Of a stretch of DNA of 64,000 nt, positions 10,724 through 21,955 are shown one piece after another. Position numbers and translations under genes: made by a program. A model generated the notes under the pieces. It was not told where the DNA came from and searched no databases. It saw only the letters and a list, made by a program, of their open reading frames with translations. The stretch lies in NCBI GenBank assembly GCA_011032825.1, contig JAADJZ010000002.1:248001-312000 (forward strand). Direction: 5' to 3'. How positions within the stretch are numbered: the first letter of the stretch is position 1; each line of letters opens with the position of its first letter. Source of the stretch: Massariosphaeria phaeospora (Eukaryota > Ascomycota > Dothideomycetes > Pleosporales).

Positions 10724-11423
10724 CCTGTCGGTGGTGTGGCGTGCGGTTGCCAGCTGAGGGTTGATGTTGGGGTAGATGAAAGCTGAGTTTGTGGAGATGG
10801 TGTTGTGGATGGATTTGGTGGTGATGTCTGACGTAAGGCTTGGCGGACCCTGGAAGGGAATCTTAGCGCGACTCTTAGCGCGACCGGAGGATGTGCGGGG
10901 TTCGTCCGGGGCACCTCCCTGGCAGAATTCAATGCCGATATTATAGAAGACTTCACGATCCTTTTGACAGCCTAGGAGGTTTTAGCAACAGGTAAATAGT
11001 CTACTCCTGTCTTTACAAAGCCCTGTTGTATATAGTGTACTAGGTATTGTACAGGTATGACTTGTGGGTGAGAGGATAGGCTTCCTACTACTCGCGTCAC
11101 GTACCCTAAGCTATACCGAGCGACAGCGAGGTAGTGCGTAGTGCGAGTATACCACCTAAGATGAAAGGTTTCCGCGAACTTAGGGGAGTGTAAGTTTGCT
11201 ATGCAATTCTTCATTGAGTCTTGGTGATCTGTATCTCTTGATTACTTGTAAACATCGTCCTTTTTTCTCTATTCTAGGGGTATATCTTTCAAACAACGGG
11301 ACATGCTTTTCGTAGCGTTTAATAGGCGTCCGTGGAGGCCCAAAATGACAGCCGGTCATGAAATATCGAAAACTTCGGACATTTGATATGCGTGGTAGCA
11401 TATCTCAGTGCGAGATGGAACTT
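10724..11423. other. Intergenic with dispersed repeat copy A
   Basis: Upstream of the MPDU1-like gene and downstream of the MFS gene. It contains the repeat at 10961-11080; no gene is visible in the rest. Confidence 0.6.
10961..11080 (+). repeat. Dispersed repeat, copy A
   Basis: About 120 bp, starting TTTTGACAGCCTAGG. It aligns by eye with the reverse complement of 48255-48375 over its whole length: TTGACAG, TTCTAGCAA/TTTTAGCAA, (G)ATAGACTAC/ATAGTCTAC, TGTCT(T/G)TACAAAGCC, TGTAT(A/C)TAGT(G/A)TACTAGGTA in the same order and spacing. It also matches, more weakly, the reverse complement of 2080-2170, including a shared ATGAGAGGATA/GTGAGAGGATA end. Confidence 0.65.
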
Positions 11424-13349
11424 TCAGTCCATTATCTCGCTGGCGAATTTCGATCTGGCACGGATTCTGGGCCCATAGAAGACCAGGATCCAGGGCACCA
11501 ATGTCAACAACGTTCCTATACCGCCGAGGAGACTACTTGCCGCACCGAAGCCCAACCTGTTGTACATTTGTGTTGTTATCAAGGGAAATATTCCGCCTGT
11601 TCGTCATTAGTGACTGATCTGTAGGATGTTACAAATCTCCCCTCAAACTCACCGAGCATATTTCTGCAAAACGACTGCGCCGCTAATGCTGAACTGGCAT
11701 ATCGATGATACGTATCAGCCAGGTAGTTGAAAACAGCGAGATAGATGGCGAAGATGCCAATGGTGGCAATGCAGATGGCGATGGCAGGAACTATCCAGTG
11801 GACCTGCCGGGCGGAACTCCAACCGAACATGAAAAGCCCAATAGGCATGCATCCACTCTCGACACAGGCGAAATAAAGTCGTCCTTCCGGAGTGTTTACT
11901 AGCTTTCCGTATCTTTTCGCGATTTTCTCCTGATATATCGACAGAATTGTCGCTAAGATCGATCCGAGACACATTGCAGCAAACACGGCGTTGGCTTGCT
12001 GTAAACTGAAATCGTGGTTACGCTGGAAGACGAGGGGAATGGCGGCAAGCGTAAGGTATAGGACTGCCCAGCTGAAAGCAACCCAGAGCGAGAACCAAAA
12101 CACGACGGGCTCGGTAAGCAAAAGATGGAATGGTCGGTATAGTGAGATACCGACCATCTTCGTTATGCTGCTTCTTTCTTCATCAGCTTTGACCTTCCAG
12201 CGGATACGCTGTGGGTTTGTAAGCTCGGGCTTGTTTGGTCGTGGCATGTTGAAACCGTAATAGCCGGCTGCTTCCCTGGCTTCATACCACTTGTTTAGCA
12301 TGGTTGCTTTCCGGCTCAGAAGGACACTGCCCCGTGTCTCTTTGAACACAACGATGATGAGAGCGACCACTGATCCACAGGTAATGGTTTGCAGATAGAA
12401 GATCCATCTCCAGGTCGTGTTCTGAGCAATGAAGCCACACACTAGCGGCCCCAGGCCGGTACCAAAGAGCGCAGCACCGGAGAAGAGCGCCATAGGCTTA
12501 TTGCGGTCTTCGGCGTGGTAGATGTCCGAGACAACTCCTCCAACTACAGCTGGTTAGTGATTAAACCTACTTTGCTTGGGATACGGATACGGACCCATCG
12601 TTGAGAAGGTTGATCCCCCTACACCTACGAAGAAGCGGACCACAAGCATCCCAGCGTAAGAACCAGTAAGTCCAGTGCACAATTGACATATCACAAAGAG
12701 AAGTCCGGAAACGATAAAGACTGGCCGTCTGCCTTGAATCTCGGAGAAGGGAGCAAGCACCATGGGTGCTATTGCGAAGCCTGACACGTTGTCAATTAGA
12801 ATTTCGATGATTTACCCTGACCGAGAAACTGAGTGGAAAGGGGTTTCTACTGAGGTGAGCAACATACATACCGGTAGTAAAGGTAGTTATACCCACAAGA
12901 CAAGCTACGTTACTCACGCCCCATTCTTCTGACATTTGACCAACTCCTGGGCTATAAGCTCCTGCTGAGAAAGCTGTGAACGTAGTGATGATACATGAGA
13001 CCCATATGATCATGTTTTTCCTGGTGCTCGACCAGTCGAATGGTGATATGTAATTAGCGAGGTCCGGAGGAGCTGGTGGTGGTTCCTGGCCATTTTTTGA
13101 GGGGTGGATGGTAGTGGGACTCGGAAGGTGCGTTTCAAATGTCAGATAGTGGTAAACGATATCTTCTGTTCCCTCCTCTTGATCCTCAAGGTCGCTTTTC
13201 CCGTTGAACTTTTCGCCGTCTGTTGTCTGCTGCAGTGTGGGGGAGTCTGAGTCTCGGCGTTGCGGATATGCTTTTATTCCCGGAGGCGTAGCGTTCAGTT
13301 CCAGTTGGGACGACGTCATTGGTAGTTCAATCTCCGGATCAGCCATCAT
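11424..13349 (-). CDS. MFS multidrug-type transporter (DHA1-like)
   Basis: Four exons: 13349-12872, 12780-12595, 12543-11653 and 11596-11424 (575 aa). Introns are 91, 51 and 56 nt with GTATGT, GTCCGT and GTGAGT donors; the second carries a CACTAAC branch site. Residues 1-112 are a hydrophilic cytoplasmic tail. Helix 1 starts at NMIIWVSCIITTFTAFSAGA, and the loop between helices 2 and 3 has APFSEIQGRRPVF, the MFS motif A region. Helix 5 carries ALFGTGLGPLVCGFIAQNTT with the antiporter-type GxGPxxxG pattern, and the last exon supplies helix 12. The family exports drugs, polyamines or metabolites from the plasma membrane by proton antiport; the substrate cannot be told. No biosynthetic gene adjoins it. 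Confidence 0.88.
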
Positions 13350-14886
13350 GAATGAGGAGACCAGATGTATGGAAAAGACTGGCGACAGAAAGTCCAACGT
13401 AGCTACACAAGACGATGTAAAAAAATAACCTGGAGAAAGCGAGGATATATCCAGATGGTAGATCGGTCATTGCGAAAACCTCGGGACTAGGACCCACAAG
13501 CGCCATCCTCGGACCTGATATGCAACAACGGTTAATAACCCACAAGCGTGCAGAGGCGCCGTTCGAGCTTCAATGTCGTTGGTTGGTAAACGCGCTTTAC
13601 ATGCCGGGAATAGCGGCCAAGGACTATCGGATATTATGGAGACCAAGGATTCATCTTGAAGACAGATGTGTGATACGGCACAGCGTGCAGTCAGATCAAC
13701 GGAAGCTCCTGTTGGAGTGTTACTTGCTAGGATGCATGAGGATGTTCGGGGAAAACCCTGATGATTGCCAATCGCAAATAGCTAAAATCCATAAGCTAAG
13801 ACATTAAGGTAGATACTTGATTAGCGAACGACTATCAATAGCATCAGATCATAGTTCGACAAATGCGTTTTGCAGCTGCTTGCGATGCGGGGCGTGAGGA
13901 GATCAGAGGCATTCGCGTCACACTGTTTGACTGCAACCTTTCCCACCTTGCATCGTGGTGATAAGTAGTCAGGGCAGCGGACGACCTGTTCGTCCAAGGG
14001 CGGCTTGAAGACACGTGCTGGATGCAACTAGTAGCCATGCATTAGATCCCGTTCTATGACAGCATTGGACGCTTGGACGGGTGTGTGTGATTGCGCGAGT
14101 TCCCCAAGCAGAATGAGACAAGTCCATTGCCAAATACCTGAAGAAAGCGGATGTGGTCGGTCCGGCCTTGTACAGTTGGACTTGAGGGACTGCTGGCAAT
14201 ATAACCAAAGAACACAGCTATTTCTAGAGCCCAGAGGGTACCAAGTGTTGCTGTTTGTGGTGTGGCCGAGATCGGGGTGCAGTCTTTCGCACACGGTCTA
14301 TTCGTCCAGGAAATATTCGGGATGGAGTTTACTGAGCACTTGAGCAAGCCTTGTGCTGACAAACTCCAAGGCATTTGATTCTGTCCTTCGTTTGGCGCTG
14401 ATGCCGAGGAACGATGGGAGAAGACAGCGCGTGGGTGCGCCGAAACCTTCACCTAATTTCTCTCGGCCTGCGGTCCGCAAGCATTGGTGCTCGTGTTGAA
14501 TGGCTTACCGCCTTCGCTGTTGTAGACGATTGGTGTCATAGACTGAGGGTGGCGGGAGAGGGTGTGCTCCATTTGGGGCAGAAAATTCGAACCAACCGTC
14601 ACGTAAAATGGCGTCATCTCCCGCCATTCCAGATGCAGAATGCAGCCCATGAGAGATATGTACAAAAGGACCCAGAAGCCGTTGCACCCCGCCGAACCAC
14701 CAGCCGAACCCGCCTTCTGTGCTACATTGCAGATTCTTCCCAGTGCTACAGCTTAAAATCTTCTCATATCTTCGTTCCCACTCCCCAACCTTCTCACAGA
14801 GTCTGCCAGAAGGTGAGTCCTTCTACCCCGCTATACCCCTCTATCTCACATTATTTATTGACGCGCGCTGCAGGTCCCTAAGCACC
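13350..14886. other. Gene-poor stretch, no supported gene
   Basis: Divergent promoter region of the MFS gene (minus) and the peroxiredoxin gene (plus), about 1.5 kb. Several frames of 70-150 codons overlap on both strands without a recognisable family, signal peptide or splice pattern. The last 150 bases are C/T-rich, as a 5' leader. Confidence 0.5.
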
Positions 14887-15781
14887 ATGGCTGAACAACA
14901 ACGCGCTGAGCCGTACGTAAACTCTCCTGCAAACCCGCTTCGAGGCCAGATAGCCATGTGCTACCACCGTATTGGAGACTAGGCTGACCTCCTTGCCACG
15001 CAGTCTGAGACTCGGAAGCACTGCCCCCAACTTCCAGGCCGAGACGACCACTGGCCCAATTGACTTCCATGAGTTTATCGGCGACAAATGGGTGGTCCTC
15101 TTCTCTCACCCTGAAGACTACACGCCCGTGTGCACCACCGAGCTCGGCGCTTTCGCAAAGCTGGAGCCCGAATTCACCAAGCGCGGCGTGAAGCTCATCG
15201 GCCTGTCTGCCAACACCATTGACAGCCACGCCGGATGGATCAAGGACATCGACGAGATCTCTGGCAGCAAACTGTCGTTCCCCATCATCGGTGATAAGGA
15301 ACGGAAGGTGGCGTACGCGTACGATATGTGGGTGTGCAACTGTCCGGGCGCTCCGAGACGATGCTAAACTCTATGCGCAGGCTCGACCACCAGGACACCA
15401 CCAACGTGGACAAGAAGGGCATTGCCTTCACCATCCGCTCTGTCTTCATCATCGACCCCAAGAAGACGATCCGCCTCATCCTCTCTTACCCTGCCTCGAC
15501 CGGTCGTAACACGGCCGAGGTTCTGCGTGTCGTGGACTCGCTCCAGACTGGCGACAAGAACAGGATCACAACGCCCATCAACTGGGTTCCCGGCGACGAT
15601 GTCATCGTCCACCCCAGCGTGACCAACGAGCAGGCCAAGGAGCTCTTCCCCGACTTCAAGATCGTCAAGCCGTACCTGCGGTTCACCCCTCTCCCCAAGG
15701 TAAGCGCATCGTCGCGGACATTTCAATCAGTTCAGTTCGAAGCTAACCCCCTGTAAGGAGAAGACGAGCGCATCGTTATAA
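14887..15781 (+). CDS. PRX1: 1-Cys peroxiredoxin (Prx6/Prx1 type)
   Basis: Four exons: 14887-14912, 15004-15327, 15381-15699 and 15758-15781 (230 aa), introns 91, 53 and 58 nt with GCTAA-type branch sites in the later two. The first exon holds only 8 codons. The product opens LRLGSTAPNFQAETTTGPID and has the catalytic peroxidatic motif PVCTTE with Cys at residue 52, the Thr two residues before it replaced within the usual P-x-x-x-T/S-x-x-C pocket (DYTPVCTTE). The long C-terminal arm (NWVPGDDVIVHPS, PYLRFTPLPK) is typical of Prx6-type enzymes and there is no resolving Cys in the usual place. It reduces H2O2, alkyl and lipid peroxides in cytosol or mitochondria. No mitochondrial presequence is evident. 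Confidence 0.93.
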
Positions 15782-17395
15782 GAGACAGGCTGGTATTGCA
15801 GTTGGACGGATAGTGGCGGGTGGTCCGTGGTGTTCGGTGGACGCTTCTTGGGTGTCGCTCTCAACTCTGAGTGGCTGTACGAGTATGCCTTTTGTTTCAA
15901 GGGTCCGAGCGTCGAGCGGGAGAGTGCGGTCAATCTGGAGTGTTTATGCTTCTAGAAACAAGCGGGCACGCTTCCATGAGATACCTAGTGCGATACGAGC
16001 GGGCTGCGGTAGGGCTGAAACGGCGAAGATGAACAAAGAAATCAACACACCATCTGCTCTTCATGCGTGCACGGCGTGGTCGGCCTGCCACGCAACATCG
16101 ACGTAGCTAGAGGGCCGCACAGCCCTCCAGGTTGAAACCAGCCATGCTCGCCGGCGGCAAGGCAGTAGACGTCGGCCGCAAGCTCATTCGCACGCGGCCG
16201 CAAGCTCATTCGCACGCGGCCGCAGGCGTGATTGCGTGAAACGGCACAAAGCCAGCGCTAATCCCCCGTACAGGACATACAAAGCTTCCAGGAACCCAGG
16301 GCAGCGGAAGCGCACATCCCTTCCGGCACTCGCTCTCTGGAGCTGTACAACCTGCTCTACCGCGATCCGGCTGCATCCCCGTTGACGTCCTACGTGCACG
16401 ATACGGAAGGGCAGCCTGACTATCGATCCCCGAAGCACAGCGGTCGGCACGGCTTCAAGGTCCGTCCGGGGCAGCTCGACGTGAGGTCCGCTCTACCAAC
16501 TCGGCCGCCTGATTCCACGCACTCCCACCAGCCCGCCGTCTGCCCACAACCAGCATCCCCCGTCCTCGCACCCCTCCGCCGTGCCCTGGACTGGCCATTC
16601 TTCCACGAGCCCTGGCCGCTGCACGCTGGAGAGGCTGAACTTTGAAGGCGAGGGCCCCCCGCGCCGGCCCCCTCGCGCAGCTGTACATATCTCGCGTGCG
16701 CGCTCCCGGGGACCGTCTGCACAGTGCAGTGACAGCTCCGTCACGCTGCGGCCCATCTCCAGCCCATTTCGATACTGGCTTGACGAGCTTGACACTGCTG
16801 CTGCGCTGGTCCTGTCCGCCCGTCGCGAACGCGGAAGCCCTTGCAGCGCTGGCGGCGCGCTAGGCCGCTTGCGACCGTGTGGCACCGAAAGCCTCGCGCT
16901 GGGAAACCACCTCACCGCCGTCCAACTGCTGACTGCGCGCCCGTTGCCTACCACTCCTCCAGCCCGCCGCCCGCGGTGAGAGCAGCATCTCTCCGTCTCT
17001 TCGTCCTCTGCCTCTGCGTTCGCGTGCGTGTTCGGCTGTCCGCAGTGCGCGCCGGCTCCTCTCCAGCGTAAGACGTGCCCCTCATGTGCCCCGATTTCTT
17101 TCATGTGCCCCGACGACTATGCAGACACCTCCCCAAGACATCCTGGTGTACCACACCATGTCGTCGCACAGCAGCCGCATCTCTGTCCCATTGTGCCGCC
17201 ATGGCTTCGCTGCCGGCCGCAAGTGTCCCACTTGCTGGCCCGAGACCTTGCGGCGACGCCTGCGGCAATGGCAGATCCTGCAGCTGGTGACCGTCTGAGG
17301 TAGTTGAAAACCATGGGCTTCCCCTTTCAGTGCTCTTTTGCATTTCCCCTGTTTTCCTTTGCGCTCCTCGTGCTCGACTGAGTTTCATCGCTGAC
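15782..17395. other. Long GC-rich upstream region of the Mds3-like gene
   Basis: About 1.6 kb without a supported gene. Between roughly 16380 and 17300 the DNA is GC-rich with open frames on both strands, so a long 5' UTR or a short upstream exon is possible: TTTCAG at 17325-17330 could be an acceptor. A 22-bp tandem repeat lies at 16173-16224. Confidence 0.45.
16173..16224. repeat. 22-bp tandem repeat, 2.4 copies
   Basis: Two identical units CGGCCGCAAGCTCATTCGCA+CG followed by the first eight bases of a third. Each unit carries a GCGGCCGC-type palindrome at its junction. Confidence 0.9.
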
Positions 17396-20300
17396 ATGCT
17401 TCCGTTAGGCGTCATCGCCTATCCGTCGGTGGGAGCATCAACCACTCCCTTGGGCGACTCAACGCTGTGGAAGAAGCCTAGGGCGTCAAAACTCAAGCGC
17501 GTCTTGTCAAATCAGAAGCGACGCTCTCACGAGTCTGCAAGTTCCCTTATCCGTACCTATCGCAGCGCTCATTCGGGGACACACGCCGCCCTATCCGAGC
17601 ATTCAACTCCCGTTCACGCCAATCATTCGTCCATCGCCCCCAGGCCTAAGCACCTTCCCATCGTTATTCCGCACTATGTCCCGATTGTAGCACCTGGAAG
17701 CCCCTGTACCTCTGCCGAACTCAGCTCGTCAAGGAGCTCTACTGTCGCCTCCAGTGGTCGCCCGAGCCTCTCCAGTTTCCCTTTGCGAGGTCGCAAGTCC
17801 AGCGGTGATTCTTCTAGCCTTCGATCCACCAGGACTCGGCATGTTGAGATTGTGATACCGGACTGGGCACTACCTATCAAAAGCTTTTCCATCTCACCCA
17901 TCAGTGTTCCGCTTGATTACGAAACCCTCAAGTCTCCCCTATCTCCGGCGTGGAAGCCAAGTCCGGCCAGTATGGCTCGCCAGACGCCAAACACGAGCCG
18001 GACCAATACCATCGACTCACAAACTGCGGCGCCTTCGCCATCCCAACTCTATCCCGACACATTTCGAAGCACAAACGGTGTCTATGTTTCAAGCATGAAT
18101 AGCAGCCAAACTAGTCTTCACCGACACGAGGACCTAGATCAAGACCGCCCGCCTACTTCTGCTTCTCGAACTCCCAGCGCCGGTGCTGCTGCATCTCCTG
18201 CACTGATGCAAACTGCTGGACTCGCGACCCCAACAACCTCGACTGCCGGGCTGTCTGGTCTTGTGTGCAATGTACATCGTACAACTGGGCGTGAACCCCA
18301 CCCTCTGGTTGGTGCAACTACAACTATCCTTGGAGACAAGCTATACGTATTTGGGGGTAGAAGACTGTCAAGAACAAAGCCGCAACTTACCTCAGATCTT
18401 TACGAACTTGACCTCGTCAAAAGACATTGGACCAAAGTAGACGCCAAGGGCGATTTACCACCTCCCCGATACTTCCACAGTGTTTGTGGTTTAGGAGATG
18501 CAAAATTAGTTTGCTATGGAGGCATGTCCCCCGCCAGTCTGCAGCCAACCCAGTCCGCTGCAGTTCCAGGAGTTTCCGTCGAAGCGCAGCCGGAAGTAGT
18601 GGTGATGTCTGACATTCACGTCTATGACGTGTCCTCTCGAACGTGGATGCATGTGGCCACTCCGGACGCACCGCAAGGAAGGTATGCCCATTGCGCAACA
18701 ATTTTACCCTCCTCGGCCACATTCTCGTCGACGAATGCTACCTTGGCCGCCATACGACACAATCCATCTACATCAAATCCGAACCAGGGCTCTATTGGGG
18801 TGCAGCTGGACGGGGATGGGGGTGCCGAGATGGTAGTCGTAGGCGGCCAGGACAGTGCTAATCATTACATCGAGCAAATCAGCGTCTTCAATCTAAGAAG
18901 CTTGAAGTGGACTGCTACAAATACGCTTGGACGAAGCTGCGGAGCCTACAGAAGTGTTGTCGCGCCTTTGACCCGCATAGATCCCAACAACATAGGGACG
19001 GGGCCCCGGAAGAACAGCGAAAGCAAAGGACTCGAAGAGATGCCCGCATCCAAGGATGGTGGTACTTCAATGCTAATATACTCGAATTATAACTTCTTGG
19101 ATGTAAAGCTCGAGCTGCAGGTCCGCCATCCAGATGGGACGCTGTCCGAAAAGCCAATGCATGGAAATTTCTCTCCGCCCGGGCTTCGGTTCCCAAACGG
19201 AGGAGTCATCAACAATCATTTTGTGGTCAGCGGCACGTTTTTAACGTCTTCAAAACAAGAGTATGCGCTTTGGGCCCTTGACTTGCGAACGTTGAGCTGG
19301 GGCCGGATAGAGGCCGGAGGGAACATTTTCAGCCAGGGCAGTTGGAATCGGGGGATTCTGTGGAACCGCAGGAATAGCTTTGTGATTTTGGGCAACCGTA
19401 AGCGGAGTCTCGTTGAAGATTACAATCATCGGCGGATCAACTTCTCCAACATTTGCGTGGTTGAGCTCGAAGCTTTCGGCCTCTATGACAACCCTCGTAA
19501 AGTAGCCCCAAATTCAGCGTTCGTTTCTGTTAGCGCAGCTAGGCAGTTAGAGCAACTCGATCCGCTCGCAGGCGGACGAACGCTCTCCTCCGCCGCTGCT
19601 GAACTCGGTCAACTAGCCCTCGGCATGCGTGAGCTGGCGGATATGGATTTCCTCGCTATTCACGGCGAACGCATTCCTGTCAATTCTCGTTTAATTGCCC
19701 GACGGTGGGGACCGTACTTCAATCAGCTGCTCCGTGAGAGCACGACAACGAACGACCACGCCGATGCCGCGACCCTTCGTCCTGGGATGGCTGCACATCC
19801 CTCTCGCAACTCGAGCATCACAATCACACCATCCATTAGAACTAACTACTCAGTTGCCACAACACTGACAAATAACACCGCCACGTCATCCGAAGCGACT
19901 TCATCATCCGCATACTCTCATACCACTCTAGTACCACCAGACCCATCCGGCCAGCCACCGTCCCTCCGGCCCCGTACACTGTATCTACCTCACACACATC
20001 TAACTCTCCAAGCTCTCATTCACTTTTTGTATACTTCCTCTCTCCCGCCACAAAACTCGAAATTGTGTACCCCACAAATCCTTTGTTCACTATTACAGCT
20101 TGCTCGGCCGTACCATATCGATGGGCTACTTGAAGCAGTCATCGAGCGGCTACATGTCCTTCTGGACAATCGGAACACGGCGGCCATCTTCAATGCGGCC
20201 GCTATGGCGGCGGGTGGTGGTTCAGGCGTTTCATTCTTGGGAGTCAATGGGGTAACCACAAATGGGCTGTCAAATGGGCATGGCCATGGTCATCATGACT

Positions 20301-20677
20301 CCTCCCGCGGGGCAAACTCGACCAACGGCACTGACTCTGCAGGACGCTCATTAGATCCTGCCCTTCGAGCGCTTCGGATAAACACCGACGTTGAACCCAG
20401 CCACGACGACGAAGTCAGCTCCGCGATCTCCGAGTCCACGTCAGCCTCTGCCTCGGATAGTGGACTCGGCGATGGCAGTGGGATTGGCAGCGAGAGAGAA
20501 ATATGGGGTGGAGAAGTCAGCGCTGTTGTAGGATTGCAAAAGCGCGGTCTGAGGGGATTGATGGAGGGACGCAGGATCCGCGAAATGGGCCGCGGCTCTT
20601 CAAGAAGTCGCGATGACGGCGCAGCGCCCAACGGCGGAGATGGTGTTGGATTAGGCCTGATGGGCTCGGGCACTTGA
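17396..20677 (+). CDS. MDS3: Mds3/Ral2-like kelch-repeat and BTB protein
   Basis: Single long exon, 1093 aa from ATG 17396; the frame is open upstream to 17330 without an ATG. Residues 1-280 are Ser-rich and disordered. Kelch blades follow: PHPLVGATTTILGDKLYVFG (G-G at the strand end), then DLYELDLVKRHWTKVD, GDLPPPRYFHSVCGLGDAKL, and further blades to about residue 700. A BTB-like C-terminal domain starts at DMDFLAIHGERIPVNSRLIA (~750), is broken by a Ser/Thr-rich insert of about 70-80 residues, and resumes at LYLPHTHLTLQALIHFLYTS (~860). Yeast Mds3/Pmd1 act in TOR- and pH-dependent repression of meiosis and sporulation, fission-yeast Ral2 in Ras signalling. Orthology is inferred from domain order and the BTB motif. 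Confidence 0.82.
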   Translation: MLPLGVIAYPSVGASTTPLGDSTLWKKPRASKLKRVLSNQKRRSHESASSLIRTYRSAHSGTHAALSEHSTPVHANHSSIAPRPKHLPIVIPHYVPIVAPGSPCTSAELSSSRSSTVASSGRPSLSSFPLRGRKSSGDSSSLRSTRTRHVEIVIPDWALPIKSFSISPISVPLDYETLKSPLSPAWKPSPASMARQTPNTSRTNTIDSQTAAPSPSQLYPDTFRSTNGVYVSSMNSSQTSLHRHEDLDQDRPPTSASRTPSAGAAASPALMQTAGLATPTTSTAGLSGLVCNVHRTTGREPHPLVGATTTILGDKLYVFGGRRLSRTKPQLTSDLYELDLVKRHWTKVDAKGDLPPPRYFHSVCGLGDAKLVCYGGMSPASLQPTQSAAVPGVSVEAQPEVVVMSDIHVYDVSSRTWMHVATPDAPQGRYAHCATILPSSATFSSTNATLAAIRHNPSTSNPNQGSIGVQLDGDGGAEMVVVGGQDSANHYIEQISVFNLRSLKWTATNTLGRSCGAYRSVVAPLTRIDPNNIGTGPRKNSESKGLEEMPASKDGGTSMLIYSNYNFLDVKLELQVRHPDGTLSEKPMHGNFSPPGLRFPNGGVINNHFVVSGTFLTSSKQEYALWALDLRTLSWGRIEAGGNIFSQGSWNRGILWNRRNSFVILGNRKRSLVEDYNHRRINFSNICVVELEAFGLYDNPRKVAPNSAFVSVSAARQLEQLDPLAGGRTLSSAAAELGQLALGMRELADMDFLAIHGERIPVNSRLIARRWGPYFNQLLRESTTTNDHADAATLRPGMAAHPSRNSSITITPSIRTNYSVATTLTNNTATSSEATSSSAYSHTTLVPPDPSGQPPSLRPRTLYLPHTHLTLQALIHFLYTSSLPPQNSKLCTPQILCSLLQLARPYHIDGLLEAVIERLHVLLDNRNTAAIFNAAAMAAGGGSGVSFLGVNGVTTNGLSNGHGHGHHDSSRGANSTNGTDSAGRSLDPALRALRINTDVEPSHDDEVSSAISESTSASASDSGLGDGSGIGSEREIWGGEVSAVVGLQKRGLRGLMEGRRIREMGRGSSRSRDDGAAPNGGDGVGLGLMGSGT

Positions 20678-21568
20678 ATGACAGGCAACGCAGGGTGGGG
20701 GAAATTACACGTATATATCATGACGGCATGTCTTTTTTCGAACGTCCACGGCGGGGAACTGGGGCAGGCGGCGTTGTCACGCATTTTTCTGGTTAGCAAC
20801 TGTGTTTTGGACATCTGGCTGGCTGTCTATATTGTTCGGACTATAACCCCCCCCCCATGTACGGTGGATGTGGATAGCGGATCCACGAAATATCACAAAC
20901 GGGTCGGTTTTGGGTCTGCGCGCAATTCCATTTGCGGCAATATATACATGTATGCATTTGGGAATGGACAAATCTCAGGTCGGTCGGTGCTAACGTCTTT
21001 CCCTTCTTGAGCATTCAGTCCTTCTTTTTGGTCACTTTCATTCATTTCGGTATGAAGGAGGATGGATGGATGGATAGATGGGAAGCTATGGTGTCTTCTA
21101 AATGTCGTTGTTTCTCCCTTTTTGCAAATCCTTTCATTTGTACCCCTTCCCTTCTTCTTCTGGGCTAGCTAGCAAGTAAGTTTCAACGGCTTTTTGATGG
21201 TGGTGTTATATGTAGTAAGACGACACCGGGGTTAGGTTCAGAACTTGCTCGATATAGATTTTACGTTTCTTATCGAAGATACGTCTACTTTCTACTCTCT
21301 ACTTTCCATACATGTATACTGTGATGGGCATGCATGGGAACCGTCCTTCGGCGAGGTTCGTGGCTTCGTCTTTGTTCCCGATATATATGTATGCCTCGTG
21401 TCGGTCATCTATGGCGGGTGAAAATGTATAGCTCCGTCTTTCGGGGAGACCGCACTGCCGTCTTTTGCGGGCGCACGTCGCGGACGGGCAGGCGCTTTGT
21501 AGTGCTGTAGTTTGGTGTTATGTTATGAGGTTCGATCCTGTCGTACTTTTATTCCTCCTTCCAACGTC
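20678..21568. other. Convergent 3' region
   Basis: 3' flanks of the Mds3-like gene and of the small membrane-protein gene. It contains a GATG/GGAT microsatellite near 21058-21078 and a C10-13 run near 20850. No gene seen. Confidence 0.55.
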
Positions 21569-21955
21569 TCATCGTACAACCTCCGCACTAACAGCTGGTT
21601 CCGGGCGTCGGGGCGTATACACGGGCGGCGGGTCGTCTCCAAACCCTCTGAATCCTCGACTACCAACCGCCTTCTCCTCATCAATCATTCTCCCCCGATA
21701 CACGGCGTTTTCCGTGTGTCCTAATGCTTGTGACTGCATATTTGGATGTTGGTTTAGACTGGGACTTGGCCGCGCCGCTGCTGTTGCTGCTGCTTTTCGC
21801 TGGTAGTGCCGGTAGACGAAGAGCGCGGCAACGGCGAGGATGAGGCTGACGATGGCGACGACGATGACGATGGCGGCGGTGCGGTGCCCGGTGCAGGAGG
21901 TGGAGTAGTAGGAGCAGGCCGTGTAGCGTTTTTGGTGGGGAGGTGTGGGCGCCAT
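21569..21955 (-). CDS. Small single-pass membrane protein with a PPxY motif
   Basis: One exon, 128 aa. A short N-terminal segment with three Cys is followed by one strong transmembrane helix (AAIVIVVAIVSLILAVAALF, residues 27-46), a positive stop (YRHYQRK) and a cytoplasmic tail of about 75 residues. The tail ends with DDPPPVYTP, a PPxY motif (residues 109-113) of the kind bound by WW domains of Rsp5/Nedd4 ubiquitin ligases, and an Asp-Glu-Glu-Lys patch before it. This is the layout of fungal small vacuolar or endosomal sorting adaptors. I recognise no named family. The lack of a signal peptide suggests a type III (N-out) arrangement by the positive-inside rule. Confidence 0.65.
   Translation of the reverse strand: MAPTPPHQKRYTACSYYSTSCTGHRTAAIVIVVAIVSLILAVAALFVYRHYQRKAAATAAARPSPSLNQHPNMQSQALGHTENAVYRGRMIDEEKAVGSRGFRGFGDDPPPVYTPRRPEPAVSAEVVR

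Noticed and set aside
17086..17298. 70-codon frame upstream of the Mds3-like gene as a separate gene or first exon
   Set aside because: Two other frames are open over the same bases and no fitting donor toward 17396 was found, so it is read as leader sequence.
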